This document shows positions 46,501 to 58,200 of a stretch of 64,000 nt of DNA, piece by piece. The stretch comes from Auricularia sp. M13 (taxonomy: Eukaryota > Basidiomycota > Agaricomycetes > Auriculariales > Auriculariaceae). The notes beneath the pieces were generated by a model. The model saw only the letters and a program-made list of their open reading frames with translations. It was not told the DNA's origin and did no database searches. The position numbers and the translations under genes were made by a program. Each line of letters begins with the position of its first letter. Position 1 is the first letter of the stretch. Location of the stretch: NCBI GenBank assembly GCA_037042915.1, contig CM073197.1:1550001-1614000 (forward strand), written 5' to 3'.

Positions 46501-49500
46501 ACAATGGCGCGAGCTCGCTACGGACAACATCTACTTCGTCGCCCTTACCTTCGGATGCGACCTTGCATTGGAGTGCGTCTAAGCTTCGAATATAAGGATT
46601 CGGCTGACGATACCCATAGATCTTGCCGTACTGCGCGGCGCCATGTACAACGACGGCAAAGCGGTATGATCTTTAGTTACTCGACTCCTTGGTTTCTCAC
46701 ATGTACTTCAGATCATGAAGTACCGAGAAGATCTTCTCCCCTTGCTGCAGTACCTTCACCAGAAGACACTGTCAAAGCGCGGATTCAGTTGGACGGGCAA
46801 ATTGCTCTGTAGCATTCTTCTGACGTTGACGCACACGTACCCTCTCGAGAATAGGTTTGTCAACCCGGATGAGTGGGCCAGCGAGGAGTTCCAGTATAAC
46901 CATCATCTGCACTGGGGCAAGTTGTATCGCGCGGAAGACGTCAAGGTAAGGATTCCCAGACTGCGTGCTGGATGATGCAGCATAATTAATAGTATGCAGG
47001 TCACTTGGCATATCCCAGATGCGGATGAGATTTCATTTGCCATCGAGATCCTTGAGACAGTGGTAACGCCCGCATTGGAGACACTCGAAGGCTTGCTCGA
47101 CACGATATCGACCGCACCCCCAACTGTTTGGAGGTATGCATTGAGGCTGCGGTAACGTTCCTTGAGCTGACGCGTCAACGTAGGAACGAATTTGTCGTCA
47201 TCTAAGTCTCGTTCGATACGGGTTTTCGGGGATCCTACCTTTCTAAAGGAACATATCAGCGACGAGGAATACCGGCGGTCCTTTGAGACCACTGATATCC
47301 TGTACATCAGTTGCCAATATCCCCTTACACAGCGACTGATGCTTAATGTAGGAACGAATTGCCTGAATTCATCGCGACTGTGGAGCCGATCGAATCCGGC
47401 TTCGTACTCACAGATCCTGCCGATCCCCGCTACAAGACTGTTCATGCGCTGAGGCAACGCTTTGGCAAATTTTTGCATCGAGCCTCAACATGTTTGCTTG
47501 GCCAAGGCGAAGAGAACACGGTGGACGCCGTGCAGATGTTGGTCCGTACTTTCTGTTTCTTAATTAATTTGTATTCACAATGTGCAGATCCGGTCCATTC
47601 GCACTTTCATGTTTGAATATGGCGACAACAGGGACAGGTAAGTTAAACCTGCGACCTCGTCAGGCTGGTTACTAACTGCGATTACCAGTTACACTGTGCA
47701 ACGAGACCAATACTTCCAAGAACTCAGCCTCGCGCGCCAATACGCGGAACAGAAAGTGTGGCCTCGCGCTCTTTTTGTTAGGAAGGCCAGGTAAACTTTT
47801 TTGTGTAGTTTGTTCGTGGCCTCCTCACGAGATACCAGGACTATACCATTCTGCGCGATTACGCTGGAATTCCATAGAGCGACTACGGTCTCAACTTGAG
47901 GACTCATTGATTGACGACATTGCGGAATGGTCGGTCTGGCACTATGCCAGTGGTAAGCGTAATTCCTCGTACGCTGTCTGACCGAGACTGATTCATATGC
48001 CTCATCAGTTAGATCGTGCGTTGAGGACCAAAATCCTGAGGAACATAGTCTAATCATTTAAACTGTAGGGCAAGTCAAGCTGTTCTCGAATCGCTTTGTT
48101 CGGTGCGTTCTTACATGTTTCTGCGTGGCATTGCGCTGAGAAAATCAGACGTTCGATGGCTGCCGGGTCCGATGTCTGCCGAAGCTCTACAAAGCGCTAG
48201 ACATGAGCGTTGACGACGATCGAATGAAGGGGGCTTTGTACACCTTAAACTCACCTTCGTTCGGTGAGTCCGCTTGTCAAGAATTCAGGGATATACTGAT
48301 CGGTATCAGCCAAATTTGCAATGTCCGGTGAGTACACTCGCACATCCTGCCCGGATATTATTCTGACCATCCTCAGAGCCTTCATTGACGAACGAGTTTG
48401 TCACGCGGCTATTCGCATGTCAACATAAAGAAAAGGTGGGAAACCCCATTGATCGGGCTTGCTGGTGTTGACGGATTTCCAGCCGTCGATAAGAGACTGC
48501 ATGGCCACGATCTGGGAGAACTGTACACATATAGATTGTCGCACGACAATGGCTGACTTTGGTCAACAGGTCTCTCGATCTTCGTGGAGCCGTGCGATCT
48601 GGTTTATGTCGTTCCGCAAGACCACATCGACAAAGCCATCATCGAACTTGAAGCCGTGTTACCTGCGTCCATGCAGGACCAGGATCTCGTCCAACGCCTG
48701 GCTGCTAATCGAGAGAAGCGCACTGCCGCACATAATGCCGCTCTCTTGGAACTTGTCAGTCTGGTAAACCCAGCTCCAGGTGTCCAGGCTAATGTATCTA
48801 CACGCAGACCCACTCGATTACTGCAGTTGCCAACTCGCCCAAAACTCATTGGCGCTACTCGATTGTCGCACTCAGACTTTTACGGTAGGTAACTTCCAAG
48901 CTTGCGCCCGTACAGTCTGAACGAAGGATTTTGTACAGGACATTGATACGACGTGATCAAGCCTCTGAGACCCCTCACATCAGGTACATGGTTGAGAGTG
49001 TAGTCAATGACCACCCATCCATGCGTTACGTGTGTCAACCGGTGTGCTTGTTGACTACCACTAATGGGTCCCGCGCAGTACGCGCAACGATGCGTCATGA
49101 AGCTCACTCGTTATATCAAGCTTCGAACGTACAGTGGGAGCAAACTGAATCTTGCCCTGCAACAGAGTGTCAACCCGCTGCTGAGGCATATCCCCATCAC
49201 GAACCCTTCGCACGAATTCACGTCCCAATATCTCGCAAGCTTCCGCGTCCCTGTCGACGGTGCACGCGCAGGGGAAGAGGTGTATGTGGCTAATTCGCAG
49301 TTTGTGACCTTAGCTGACGCATTCCTTACAGACTCTTCCAGGACAAGCCTGCGGCTGGTTGGATAGCATGGACAGAGGAAATGACTTGGTATGCTTCGCC
49401 TGCTAAAGATGCTTCAACTTTCCAGCCGTGGGAGCCGACAAGCGAAGCAGCACTCAGTGCTCTGCGAGAAGTCGTGCATCGGGTCCAGTTCTGGGAGCGG

Positions 49501-51597
49501 TTGTCGGAGCATTATGCAGAGGAGAATAACCAAGAGACCACGACGCTCGACAACATCTCCTGCGTGAAGAGCATCTGTGCGTGATATACCTATTTCTTTA
49601 AATCGACTCGCCGCTGACATTTGTAATAGTCCAAGTTCTCGAGGATGAGTGCTTGCCAATTGCGAAACCCATATTGGAGAAGTTGCTCGCCAATATCGAG
49701 CAAAACAAGCAGCGAGCTGGCGCTGAGCTGTTGGCTGGAATAATTGGCGGTAATGCTCGGGTTTTGTCGCGGTAGCACCATTGCTGATATGATTAGGGTC
49801 GAAACACTGGCCGCTCTCCAAGCAGGCTGATCTATGGGATTGGTTGACCCCAAAGCTGCCCAAGGTCTTGGGGTCTAATGTCAAGACGGACACATTGGAC
49901 ATTTGGACCTCATTCTTGGAGTACGTTTTCGGTAACCGGGACCCACGACGATCGCAGCCGCTGGTGGATTACGTCGTGGAGCAGGGCTTGATAACGGACT
50001 ACAACGGCGAATCGTCGTTTGAGGCATCCCGTAGCGCGAGCTTCTGGCGCGCTCTTGCCGAAGAGCTTGGCTGGAGGTTTGCAGCATGGACTGACCAATA
50101 TGTTGACCGACATTGGGCGGAGCTCGCAAGTGAACACGAGGAAGTTCGCGCCTACGTCGCTGACGCGTTGGAGATTTCTGGCAAAATCAAGGTACGCTAC
50201 AATATATATATTGTTTATGTCGATGGTCAACATTTTCTGCAGTGGCAACCCAAACCCAGTGTTCCTACTGTCGAAGTCTTCGTCAAGGAATGCCGTACCA
50301 AAGGACACGATGCAGACATCTTGGGAATCCGTAATGGTTACCATATGCAACGGATCGCCGAGCTCGTTGTTAAATTTCCCGAGTGGCGGGAGCAGCGTTT
50401 GCCGGGAACGCGTGCTTTCCAGTCAACATACGACCGGTATGAATATTCCTACTAACAATTTAGGTTCTTGTTAGCTGACGAGAGTAACTGCAGTGTCGCT
50501 GTGACCGTCTGCAAGTGGCTTTTTCAGTCGTTCCACGACGTTCAGGCCGTTTGCACGTTCGATTATATTCTCCCGCTCATGCCCGAGCTCTTCCGCTTTA
50601 CGGAAGTGAACGACAACGACGAGTTGGCTGCGAGAGCTTCGCTCGTCCTCGTACGAATGTGTGGCGTGACACCACCAACGGCTCTCGTCAACCCCCTTAT
50701 CGACGCCATGTTCCAAGCTATTCGCAAGGCCTCCGTAAGTTATATAAAACTTTCTCAGAAATATCGACTTACAACGGCCTCCTCGTTAGTCATGGAAAGT
50801 GCGAATGAAAGCCCTGCCGCTTCTTCAAGGTACTTATCGGTTTCATCGATGTAATGCTGCCTTAGCTGACCATTTTAGTCTTCTACTTTAGGCAGTTCAC
50901 CTTGATCAGCGATGAGAAGGTCTCCGAGATACTTGAGGTGCTACTTCCCACAGTTATGCGGGTGTTGCGACTGACGAAGAAAATTTTATAGATTATTTGT
51001 GGATGTCTGGACAATGAAATCGTCGAAGTGCGCGAAATGGCTGCGACGTGAGACTACCAATATCTTGTTTCAGACCGGACTGAGTTGATATTTTTGACAG
51101 GACATTGTCTGGCATCCTCAGGTGTAGCCCAAAGCGATCGGTGCTCATGCTCAAGGAACGATTTGAGCGCGTTGAGCGCGAGGTCCGCCTTCCTCCCCGT
51201 GGCTCACCGGAGTATCTGCCTGCGCTGCGCAAGCTACATTCAGCCATCTTGGGAGTAAAGGCGCTCATTGAAGCATTCCCGTACTCTGTTCCCCATTGGT
51301 GTCCGGACCTCATCATGAATGTCCTGTCTCGTCATACTTACGACCCGGTATGTCGAAACGTTGCCTGATCTACTGGCAGTATTCTAACCTGAGTGCAGAT
51401 ACCTATCTCGACAACAGTGCGGAACTGCGCGAGCTCGTTCAAGAAGACCCATCAGGATACGTGGCATGAAGACCAGCAGCACTTCAACGAGGAGCAGATG
51501 CAAGCGCTCGGCACCCTATTGAGCGGAACGTCGTATTGTACGGTCAACTTAGCGGTCCATGCATTCAGGCGCTGACCTCTCGTTCATAGACGCCTAA
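43503..51597 (+). CDS. Proteasome activator Blm10/PA200
   Basis: Giant HEAT-repeat cap that opens the 20S proteasome. ATG 43503 starts MAQPSPMLEDPPPLDAF; coding continues through about 30 exons over 8 kb. Recognisable parts are WLMLKYPMPLEKRIRLARLY, YYMGQVAETARRFFHPATID, EWKLIMCKCLASMEIPLADS, IIVYSMAQDGLP, LSAFIKYVTYEFNKRWAQEQ, FVNPDEWASEEFQYNHHLHW, RVQFWERLSEHYAEENNQET and LTPKLPKVLGSNVKTDTLDI. The final exons give SFKKTHQDTWHEDQQHF and ALGTLLSGTSYYA. The last two residues come from a micro-exon (51590-51597) after a 52-base intron and make the YYA tail that docks into the proteasome ring. Two single-base losses near 47191 (TTT) and 47231 break the frame around RNEFCRHLSLVRYGFSG and are probably assembly errors. 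Confidence 0.9.
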
Positions 51598-51913
51598 TCA
51601 GTCCGTCAAGGACACTCTACCTACATCACAGTTTCCTGAACTCTCCCTTCCCTTGCTCCCATGCACGATTTGCGAGGAGGCCGAGATCTGTAGCACTAGT
51701 GTTTCATGGATTACTTAATTCTGTCACGCTCGTTCGCATCGTGCATCCTTGTCGTCGTGCATTGCTCTCGTATTGTTTAGACCTTTGTAGATGCCTCACA
51801 CCAATACCAGTCTTGTTTGTCTTGTGCAACCGAGTGAACGAGAGCCTGTGCGTGTATTGGTATGAATGTAAAGACGACGGTGCACATCCGCAGCGAAGCA
51901 ATCAAGGGCAGTG
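51598..51913. other. Intergenic between convergent genes
   Basis: About 315 bases containing the 3' UTRs of Blm10 and the DinB-like gene. No coding signal. Confidence 0.4.
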
Positions 51914-52675
51914 TTATATCTTCGCTTTGTCCGTTTGCTGGCCCTTGTGAAACATGAGTGTCGAGGGAGCGAAGCCAAGGTCGTCGTCGGTTTTGAGGTT
52001 GAGCTCGCCACATATGACCCTGACCTGTTGAAGCACGATGCGATGGCGTCAGCATCGGACATACGAACATGATTGACTCTCTGCTTTGCTCTTCTCACTT
52101 ACCATCGACCAGTGATGGACTGCGTGCAGCGAGCAGAACCACAGCTGCAAGGCAACGTTCACGGTCAGCTGCTACAACTGCAAGCGAGCATGGCTGGACA
52201 CGCGCCTCTCGGCCGAAGGAGGACGTGACCTGCACGCGGTGCGGGGTGTCAGCTGCAAGCTGGACGGGCTGCGAGAGCGAGATGGAGGCTTTTGCGCCGT
52301 TGAGGGCCTCTAGACGGGCGATGGTGGCCTCGTACGCCTGGCGCGCCGCCTCGCGACTAGACTCTACGGGTGTGTTGCGCTTTCGGACGTCATAGCTGAA
52401 CGACAACTTGTCGGCTGCGGTCTCGGCGTCGAGCGCGTCCAGCAGCAGCGTGAAGTGGTCCAGCGCGTGCCGTAGATGCTGCAATAAGCTCAGTACATGC
52501 GGGCGTGTGGAGCGCCGTTTACCTTGCCGATGGTGCTGCCCGGGATGTGCTGTGAGGACCACACGAGCTGCTGCTCCGTCGTCACGGTGTCCTTGAGCAG
52601 ACTCAGTGCCTGACTGAGGACGGTGGTGGAGACTGTGAGGAGCTGCGAGAGCGTTTCTTCTTGCTGCAGGGACAT
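51914..52675 (-). CDS. DinB-like fold protein, YPL067C type
   Basis: ATG 52675 begins MSLQQEETLSQLLTVSTTVL, then LVWSSQHIPGSTIGKHLRHA and LDHFTLLLDALD, SFSYDVRKRNTP. After a GC-AG intron (52145-52205, donor GCGCGT) LWFCSLHAVHHWSM is joined, and after another intron VRVICGELNLKTDDDLGFAP, ending TDKAKI at TAA 51914. The spaced His residues (GKHLRH, HAVHHW) at places that would line a metal site in DinB-type four-helix bundles, and the overall pattern, match the uncharacterised fungal family containing yeast YPL067C. Function is unknown. An upstream in-frame ATG at 52720 would add 15 residues. About 240 residues. Confidence 0.72.
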
Positions 52676-53210
52676 TTCGTGAATGGACAAAGTCAAGTTC
52701 CTTGGTTCGGTGGCTCGCACAACTCGCGCGGCCAGCGCGTGTCTGCCTCCTCATCGTTGACATAACCTCGCGCTCAGCATCACCGTGGACATAACAACTG
52801 CATTGCATAATATATATTGCTACTATGGAAGGCGTGTATCTCTGCATAATTTCGAATGAACCATGAACTGAGCAACCCGAACTCAATGAGAGAATATGAC
52901 TATTCCGACGCTCGTAGACTCCAAACCGAAGTAATGGAGGTGCAGAGACTGGTCAGCGGCGCAATGCGAGCCTTCCGTCGTCTGCGCGTCGGTGAAGTGA
53001 AAAATATACAGAACGGCACTCTCGGCCACAGATAGACGCGTCGACAGCGTTCGCGGTACGTATAGGCGTCAGGGAGAACGCCGTCGCTTGTTTGCAATTG
53101 GAGGCAACGCCGGGCGCTGCAGCAGGAGGAACGTGCGAGTTAGGAGAGGAAAAGGAGCGCTTGGGCGGACCTTGTTTCCCATCTCAGCCCTTTTCCATCT
53201 CGTAGCGGCC
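52676..53210. other. Divergent intergenic region, no gene seen
   Basis: About 535 bases between divergent starts. It should hold the promoters of the DinB-like gene and the succinyl-CoA ligase gene. Confidence 0.4.
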
Positions 53211-54873
53211 ATGCTCGGCGCCATACATAGAGCTCCTCGTTTGTTGTCTAAAGTATGGCGCGCCTGGGGCCAGTGTACGTCGCGAATGCTAATGAACCCG
53301 TGCAGGCTGCATCTGCTGGTCAGAGGCGTCTGCTTTCCATCCATGAGTACCAATCAGTGAAGCTCCTCAATGCTGCACGTCGCGCTCCATAGCTGCTGTC
53401 ATCGCCTTTGCTGAGACAGTGGTGTCTGATTTAGTATGGCGTGCCGACACCGAAGAGTGTGCCAGCGCACTCGCCTGAGGAAGCGTACGAGGTCGCGAAG
53501 AATTGGGGTGCGTCACCGAAGGCACGGTCTCTGCACCCGTACTCACGCGGGGATTTCAACGCAGGCTCGGAGGAGATGGTCATCAAAGCTCAAGTCCTCG
53601 CAGGAGGTCGTGGCAAGGGCCACTTTGACAACGGCTTCAAGGGCGGCGTGCATCTCATCAAGGGGTGTGTTCTCATGTCTTGCCGCCGTGCACAGCACTT
53701 TCTCAAGCGCGCCTACTCTTGTTGCAGTGCAGACCAGGCGAAGGAATATGCGACCAAAATGCTTGGTGCTAAGCTCATCACGAAGCAAACTGGCGCCGCT
53801 GGCCGTTTATGCAATGCGGTCAGCACATCGTTCATTCATTCAGGCGCTCGCATACTGATGCAGAAATACGCTGCAGGTGATGTTCGCCGAGAAGCGCGAC
53901 GCAGCGCACGAATACTACGCTGCGGTGCTCAATGACCGCGCCCGCCAGACTCCCGTGCTCGTGACGTCCTCGAAAGGCGGGATGAACATCGAGGAGGTCG
54001 CGCACGAGGACCCGTCTGCGATCATCACGACGCCCATCGACTTTGCCAACGGCCTTTCGCACAAGGAGGCGCTCGAGCTCGCGACCAAGCTGGGCTTCAG
54101 CAGCGACGCGACGCGCGAAAAGGCAGCAGCGATCTTCGAGAAGCTCTACACGATCTTCAAGGAGAAGGACGCGACGCAGATCGAGATCAACCCGCTGACC
54201 GAGACGCAGGACGGCGACGTGCTTTGCATGGACGCGAAATGTGGCTTCGACGACAACGCCGAGTTCCGCCAGAAGGACATCTTCGCCCTGCGCGACGTCA
54301 CGCAGGAGGACCCCGCCGAGGTTGAGGCCCAAAAGTACGGCCTTAACTTCATCAAACTCGACGGTAACATCGGCTGCCTCGTTAACGGCGCCGGACTCGC
54401 CATGGCCACCATGGACGTCCTCAAATTGCACGGCGGAGACCCGGCCAACTTCCTCGATGTTGGTGGTGGTGCCACGCCCGATACCGTAAAGAAGGCATTC
54501 GAACTGCTGCTGTCCGATAAAAAGGTGTCTGCTATTCTGCTGAACGTCTTCGGTGGTGAGCAAAGCCACATCTTTCCACCGGCTGCACAGGGTGACTTTG
54601 ATTTTCAGGCATCATGCGCTGCGACTATATCGCTGAGGGTGTCATCAAGGCAACAAAGGAATTGCAGCTTCGCGTCCCGCTCGTCGTAAGATTGCAGGGC
54701 ACGAAGGAGCCTGAGGCCAAGGCGTACGTACCCACGTGCTTTGGATTCTTTTTTAGCTCAGACAAATCTACAGTCTCATCAAAGAGTCCGGTCTCAAGAT
54801 CTATGCATTTGACGGCCTGGATGAAGCGGCTGCCAAGGCAGTCGAGCTCAGCAAGAGCGGCCAGCTGTCGTAA
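53211..54873 (+). CDS. Succinyl-CoA ligase beta subunit, mitochondrial
   Basis: TCA-cycle enzyme that couples succinyl-CoA cleavage to nucleotide phosphorylation; the beta subunit holds the ATP-grasp domain. ATG 53211 gives a basic presequence [14 protein letters not shown], an intron, then [60 protein letters not shown] with the ATP-grasp lysine and Gly-rich loop, and [30 protein letters not shown] follows, then [100 protein letters not shown] and [20 protein letters not shown]. It ends KSGQLS at 54873. The intron after KLLN has an unclear donor (possibly GC). About seven introns. Confidence 0.93.
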
Positions 54874-55220
54874 ATAGAAGCTCGTCCCTAATCTTCGCTC
54901 CTTGTCCCTACACATCCCCAATGTTTCTCTTTTACTTATTCGCGTCCGTTTTCTTGCACACCAGAATAGAGAGAGGAGTTAATAAATTCTTGCGCCGAAA
55001 GCAAACGTTGGAAACAAGAGCTGGTGTGAATGCAGGTGGAGAGGGAAATGACGAAAGAAATTGCTATGAAGACATTTGAGAGGAGACGAGAGGCTGCTGC
55101 AGAGCAAATAGAACGCGCGTGCACGAGAGTTCACAGATTCTACAAACACACAGGGCCGTATAAAGACTACGCCAGACCATTATGCTATAGCACGACTAAC
55201 ACAACGCAACCGCTCGCTCG
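54874..55220. other. Intergenic between convergent genes
   Basis: About 350 bases with the two 3' UTRs. No gene or repeat is seen. Confidence 0.4.
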
Positions 55221-58200
55221 CTACCAATTTGGCCGTGGTAGGAAAGGCGCATGCGGCGGGGGAGGCGGCGCGGGCACGAAGCCGCCTGATGGGTACTGCA
55301 TCATGGGCATCCGCTGTGGCGGCCCACCAGGGTACATGCCAGGCATAGGTTGGCCAGGTGGTGCGCCGGGATGTGGATGCACCATCCCTTGCGCCGGAGC
55401 TGGAGGCATGTGGTAGATGGATGGAATGGGCCCACCCTGATAGGGAGGCATGGGCATAATCTGACCAGGGGCTGGAACAGGCGAGATGTGCGGTTGAGCG
55501 GGTGTTGGCCCAGGGCTCATCATAGGCATGCCCCTGCCTCTTCCAGCACCAGGCGGACCTGGTTGTAATGGTTGTCCGGGCCTCGGCAATTGATTCGGGT
55601 GTTGCCCTTGCGGAGGCGCTGTAACGTAGACTCCGGGGGGCGGAGGACCGTAAGCAACCATGTAGGGAGACCCTGGAGGTGGCGGTCGCATGTACTGTTG
55701 CGGCTGCGGTTGAGAACCAGCAGGCGCAACCACCCAACCCTGTGCCATCTGCGGCGGCGCTCCATTGACGGGAGGTCGTTGCTGCTGTCCAGGCTGTTGC
55801 TGTGGCGGCATAGCATAGAGGTGCTGCCCGTGTGCACCTGGTGCAGGATGCGGCGAACCCTGCGGAGGGTAGGGACCGAATATACGCATTGGCATCGGTT
55901 GGGGTGGTCGGTGCGGAGAAGTGGAAGGATGATTCGACGGATGAGGAGCGGGTGCTTGATGCGGTTGTTGGGGAGGCATGCGCGGCTGAGGACGTGGTGA
56001 TGATGTGGCTGAAGAGGACGAGGGAACAGTTTGAAACGCCCGATGTGCGTCCTGTACCGACATACGCGTGACAGACGCGGTGCCGCTGGCCGTCGACGAC
56101 ATGGTCGGAGGTGGCGTGTCGCCTTCGTCCGATTTCATCTCTTGCATGGAGAACGATAACCGTGTTGGCTCATCTGCAATGTCCCGCAGCGAATTACCCG
56201 TCGGTTTGCCATCCTTGTCCAACTTCTGTGACCAAACTTGCTTTAGGTGGTCGCGGTCTGGCGGTTTACTGGACGGAGAGTTGATGGAGGACAGACCGAG
56301 CGGTGACTGGCCCCACGGCGTAGTCAGCGTTGCAGGTGGCGTCTTGGGTGCGTCTGAAGGATTTGCCGACTGCACCAAGGTCAGCACCTCAACATCGTAC
56401 CGCAGTCGAAACGACTTACTGAGGCTGCTGCTGGCTGCGTAACCTGCGACCGAGCATCCATGTCTGGTGGCGGTGACCGACTCACAGGATTCAGCTCAGA
56501 CTCAGGTGTCTGGTCCGATTTTGGCGCAGCAGGTTTTCTCCAGGAAGGTTCATCCACGCCTTTCGAACGTGCGCCGAACAGTGAACCGCGGCCTGGTTGT
56601 GACATCGCTGTAGTGGATGGCTTCCCTGGGATGGACACAGGCGGCGGTCTCGCCAGCGGCGCATTGCTACTGCTCGCTACGGGAGTGGGCTGCTCGCCGT
56701 CTAGTCTTGCTAGCGCGCGCGAGTTGACCAGACGTTTCTTGGGCAACGCCACGGTGTACAGCGGAGCGCCTTTGCGACTGTGCAATTTGTCGAAAAGGTG
56801 CTCTTCAACAGCTAGCGTGCGCCGCGACATGCCCTTGACAGGCGGGTCCCAACTCAGGATGTCGAACCGGACATGTGTCACGGTTTGCCACGCATGGATC
56901 TGTTTCTTGCTCACCGGCTCGCGCGCAGGAGTTGCTGTCGGCAGCCGCACGCGGTTCTGTGGGGACCCTGGCTCGGGCATGAACACGAGTGAGAGTTGCA
57001 TAAGCCGCTCGTTCGTCTCGCCGCTGACACCTTGCGCCGCGATTCTGTTTGCTGTGGCCTTCGCCTCCCTGTCGCGCCAGACAGAGCCCGTGGTATTTGG
57101 CTTGAACTTGGCTGAAGCGGGAGCTTCATTGGGCCTGAGAGCTGGAGGCGACGACTCCTTCTCAGTCTGCATGCCATCCAGTGCACCTTTGATTCGCGAC
57201 ATGGTGTCCGTGAGTGCGGACATCGGCGCTTCTCGATATGAAACTTGTCGCGGTGAAAGCGGTTCGCTGCCAGATGTTGTTCGCCCATGCTTCCGTGGAG
57301 GGGAGATAGTGGGTGAAGTCGATGCAACAGATGATTCTGCCGGTTTGCTTTGCACTTCTTGAGCAGCAGGCCGTCGTGTCCACCCGGAAGGTGTGGCGAG
57401 GGCTATGCCAGCCGCCGATGACGCAGCTGGAGGAGAGGTCGAAGGCGGCTGAGATGTCTCTGCCACCGGTTTCCTCCACGCGTTGGTATCGCTCTTGAGC
57501 GGCGGACCTGGAGGAAGGGGTGCAGGAGGCTTGGCGAAAGTACCAGGCGGCCGCTGTAGTAATTGTATCTGCGGCTGCGGCTTGGGCGCTGGTGGTGGCT
57601 CAGATGCAGATGGCGAAGGGTCAGGCGCGAGCCTGCTGATGTCGGAAAAGTCGATAATCTCGAGCTCTTCGTCGGGCTTGAGGGAGAAGTCAGTCGTGAA
57701 GAGCGACGTGACGAAGCTTTGGGTCGGCTTGGGTACTGGCGTAGTCGCGCGCGGAGATGACGGCGGCGCGGCCTTGCTTCGCCACGAGTCGAGCTGCATG
57801 ACAGGGTCCTGCGGAGGCGGTTCCTTGATGGAAGGCGCCCGTACCGGCGGGGCAGGTTGAAATCCGGTGTTGCGTTCCGAAGGCGCGCGAGGGCGACCAA
57901 ATGTTGTCTGTCTGGAAGACGATGCGCTCGTGTCCAAACGTGGCCGCTCAGGGATAGCTGCAGGTCGTGCTGTCGCAGCAGCAGCAGCGGCAGCAGCTCT
58001 CCTCTCCGCCTCAGCTTTTCGCTCAGCCTCAGCTTTCGCAGCTGCCTCTTTCCTCTCTGCCTCCGCCTTCTCTTTCCGCTCAGCTTCAGCCTTCGCGGCG
58101 GCCTCCTCCTACATATAGAAAATGATCTTTTGAGAAATATATCCTTCATGAGGAAGCAAGGGGACGAACCTTTGCGCGTTTCTCAGCAGCCATCCGCTCT

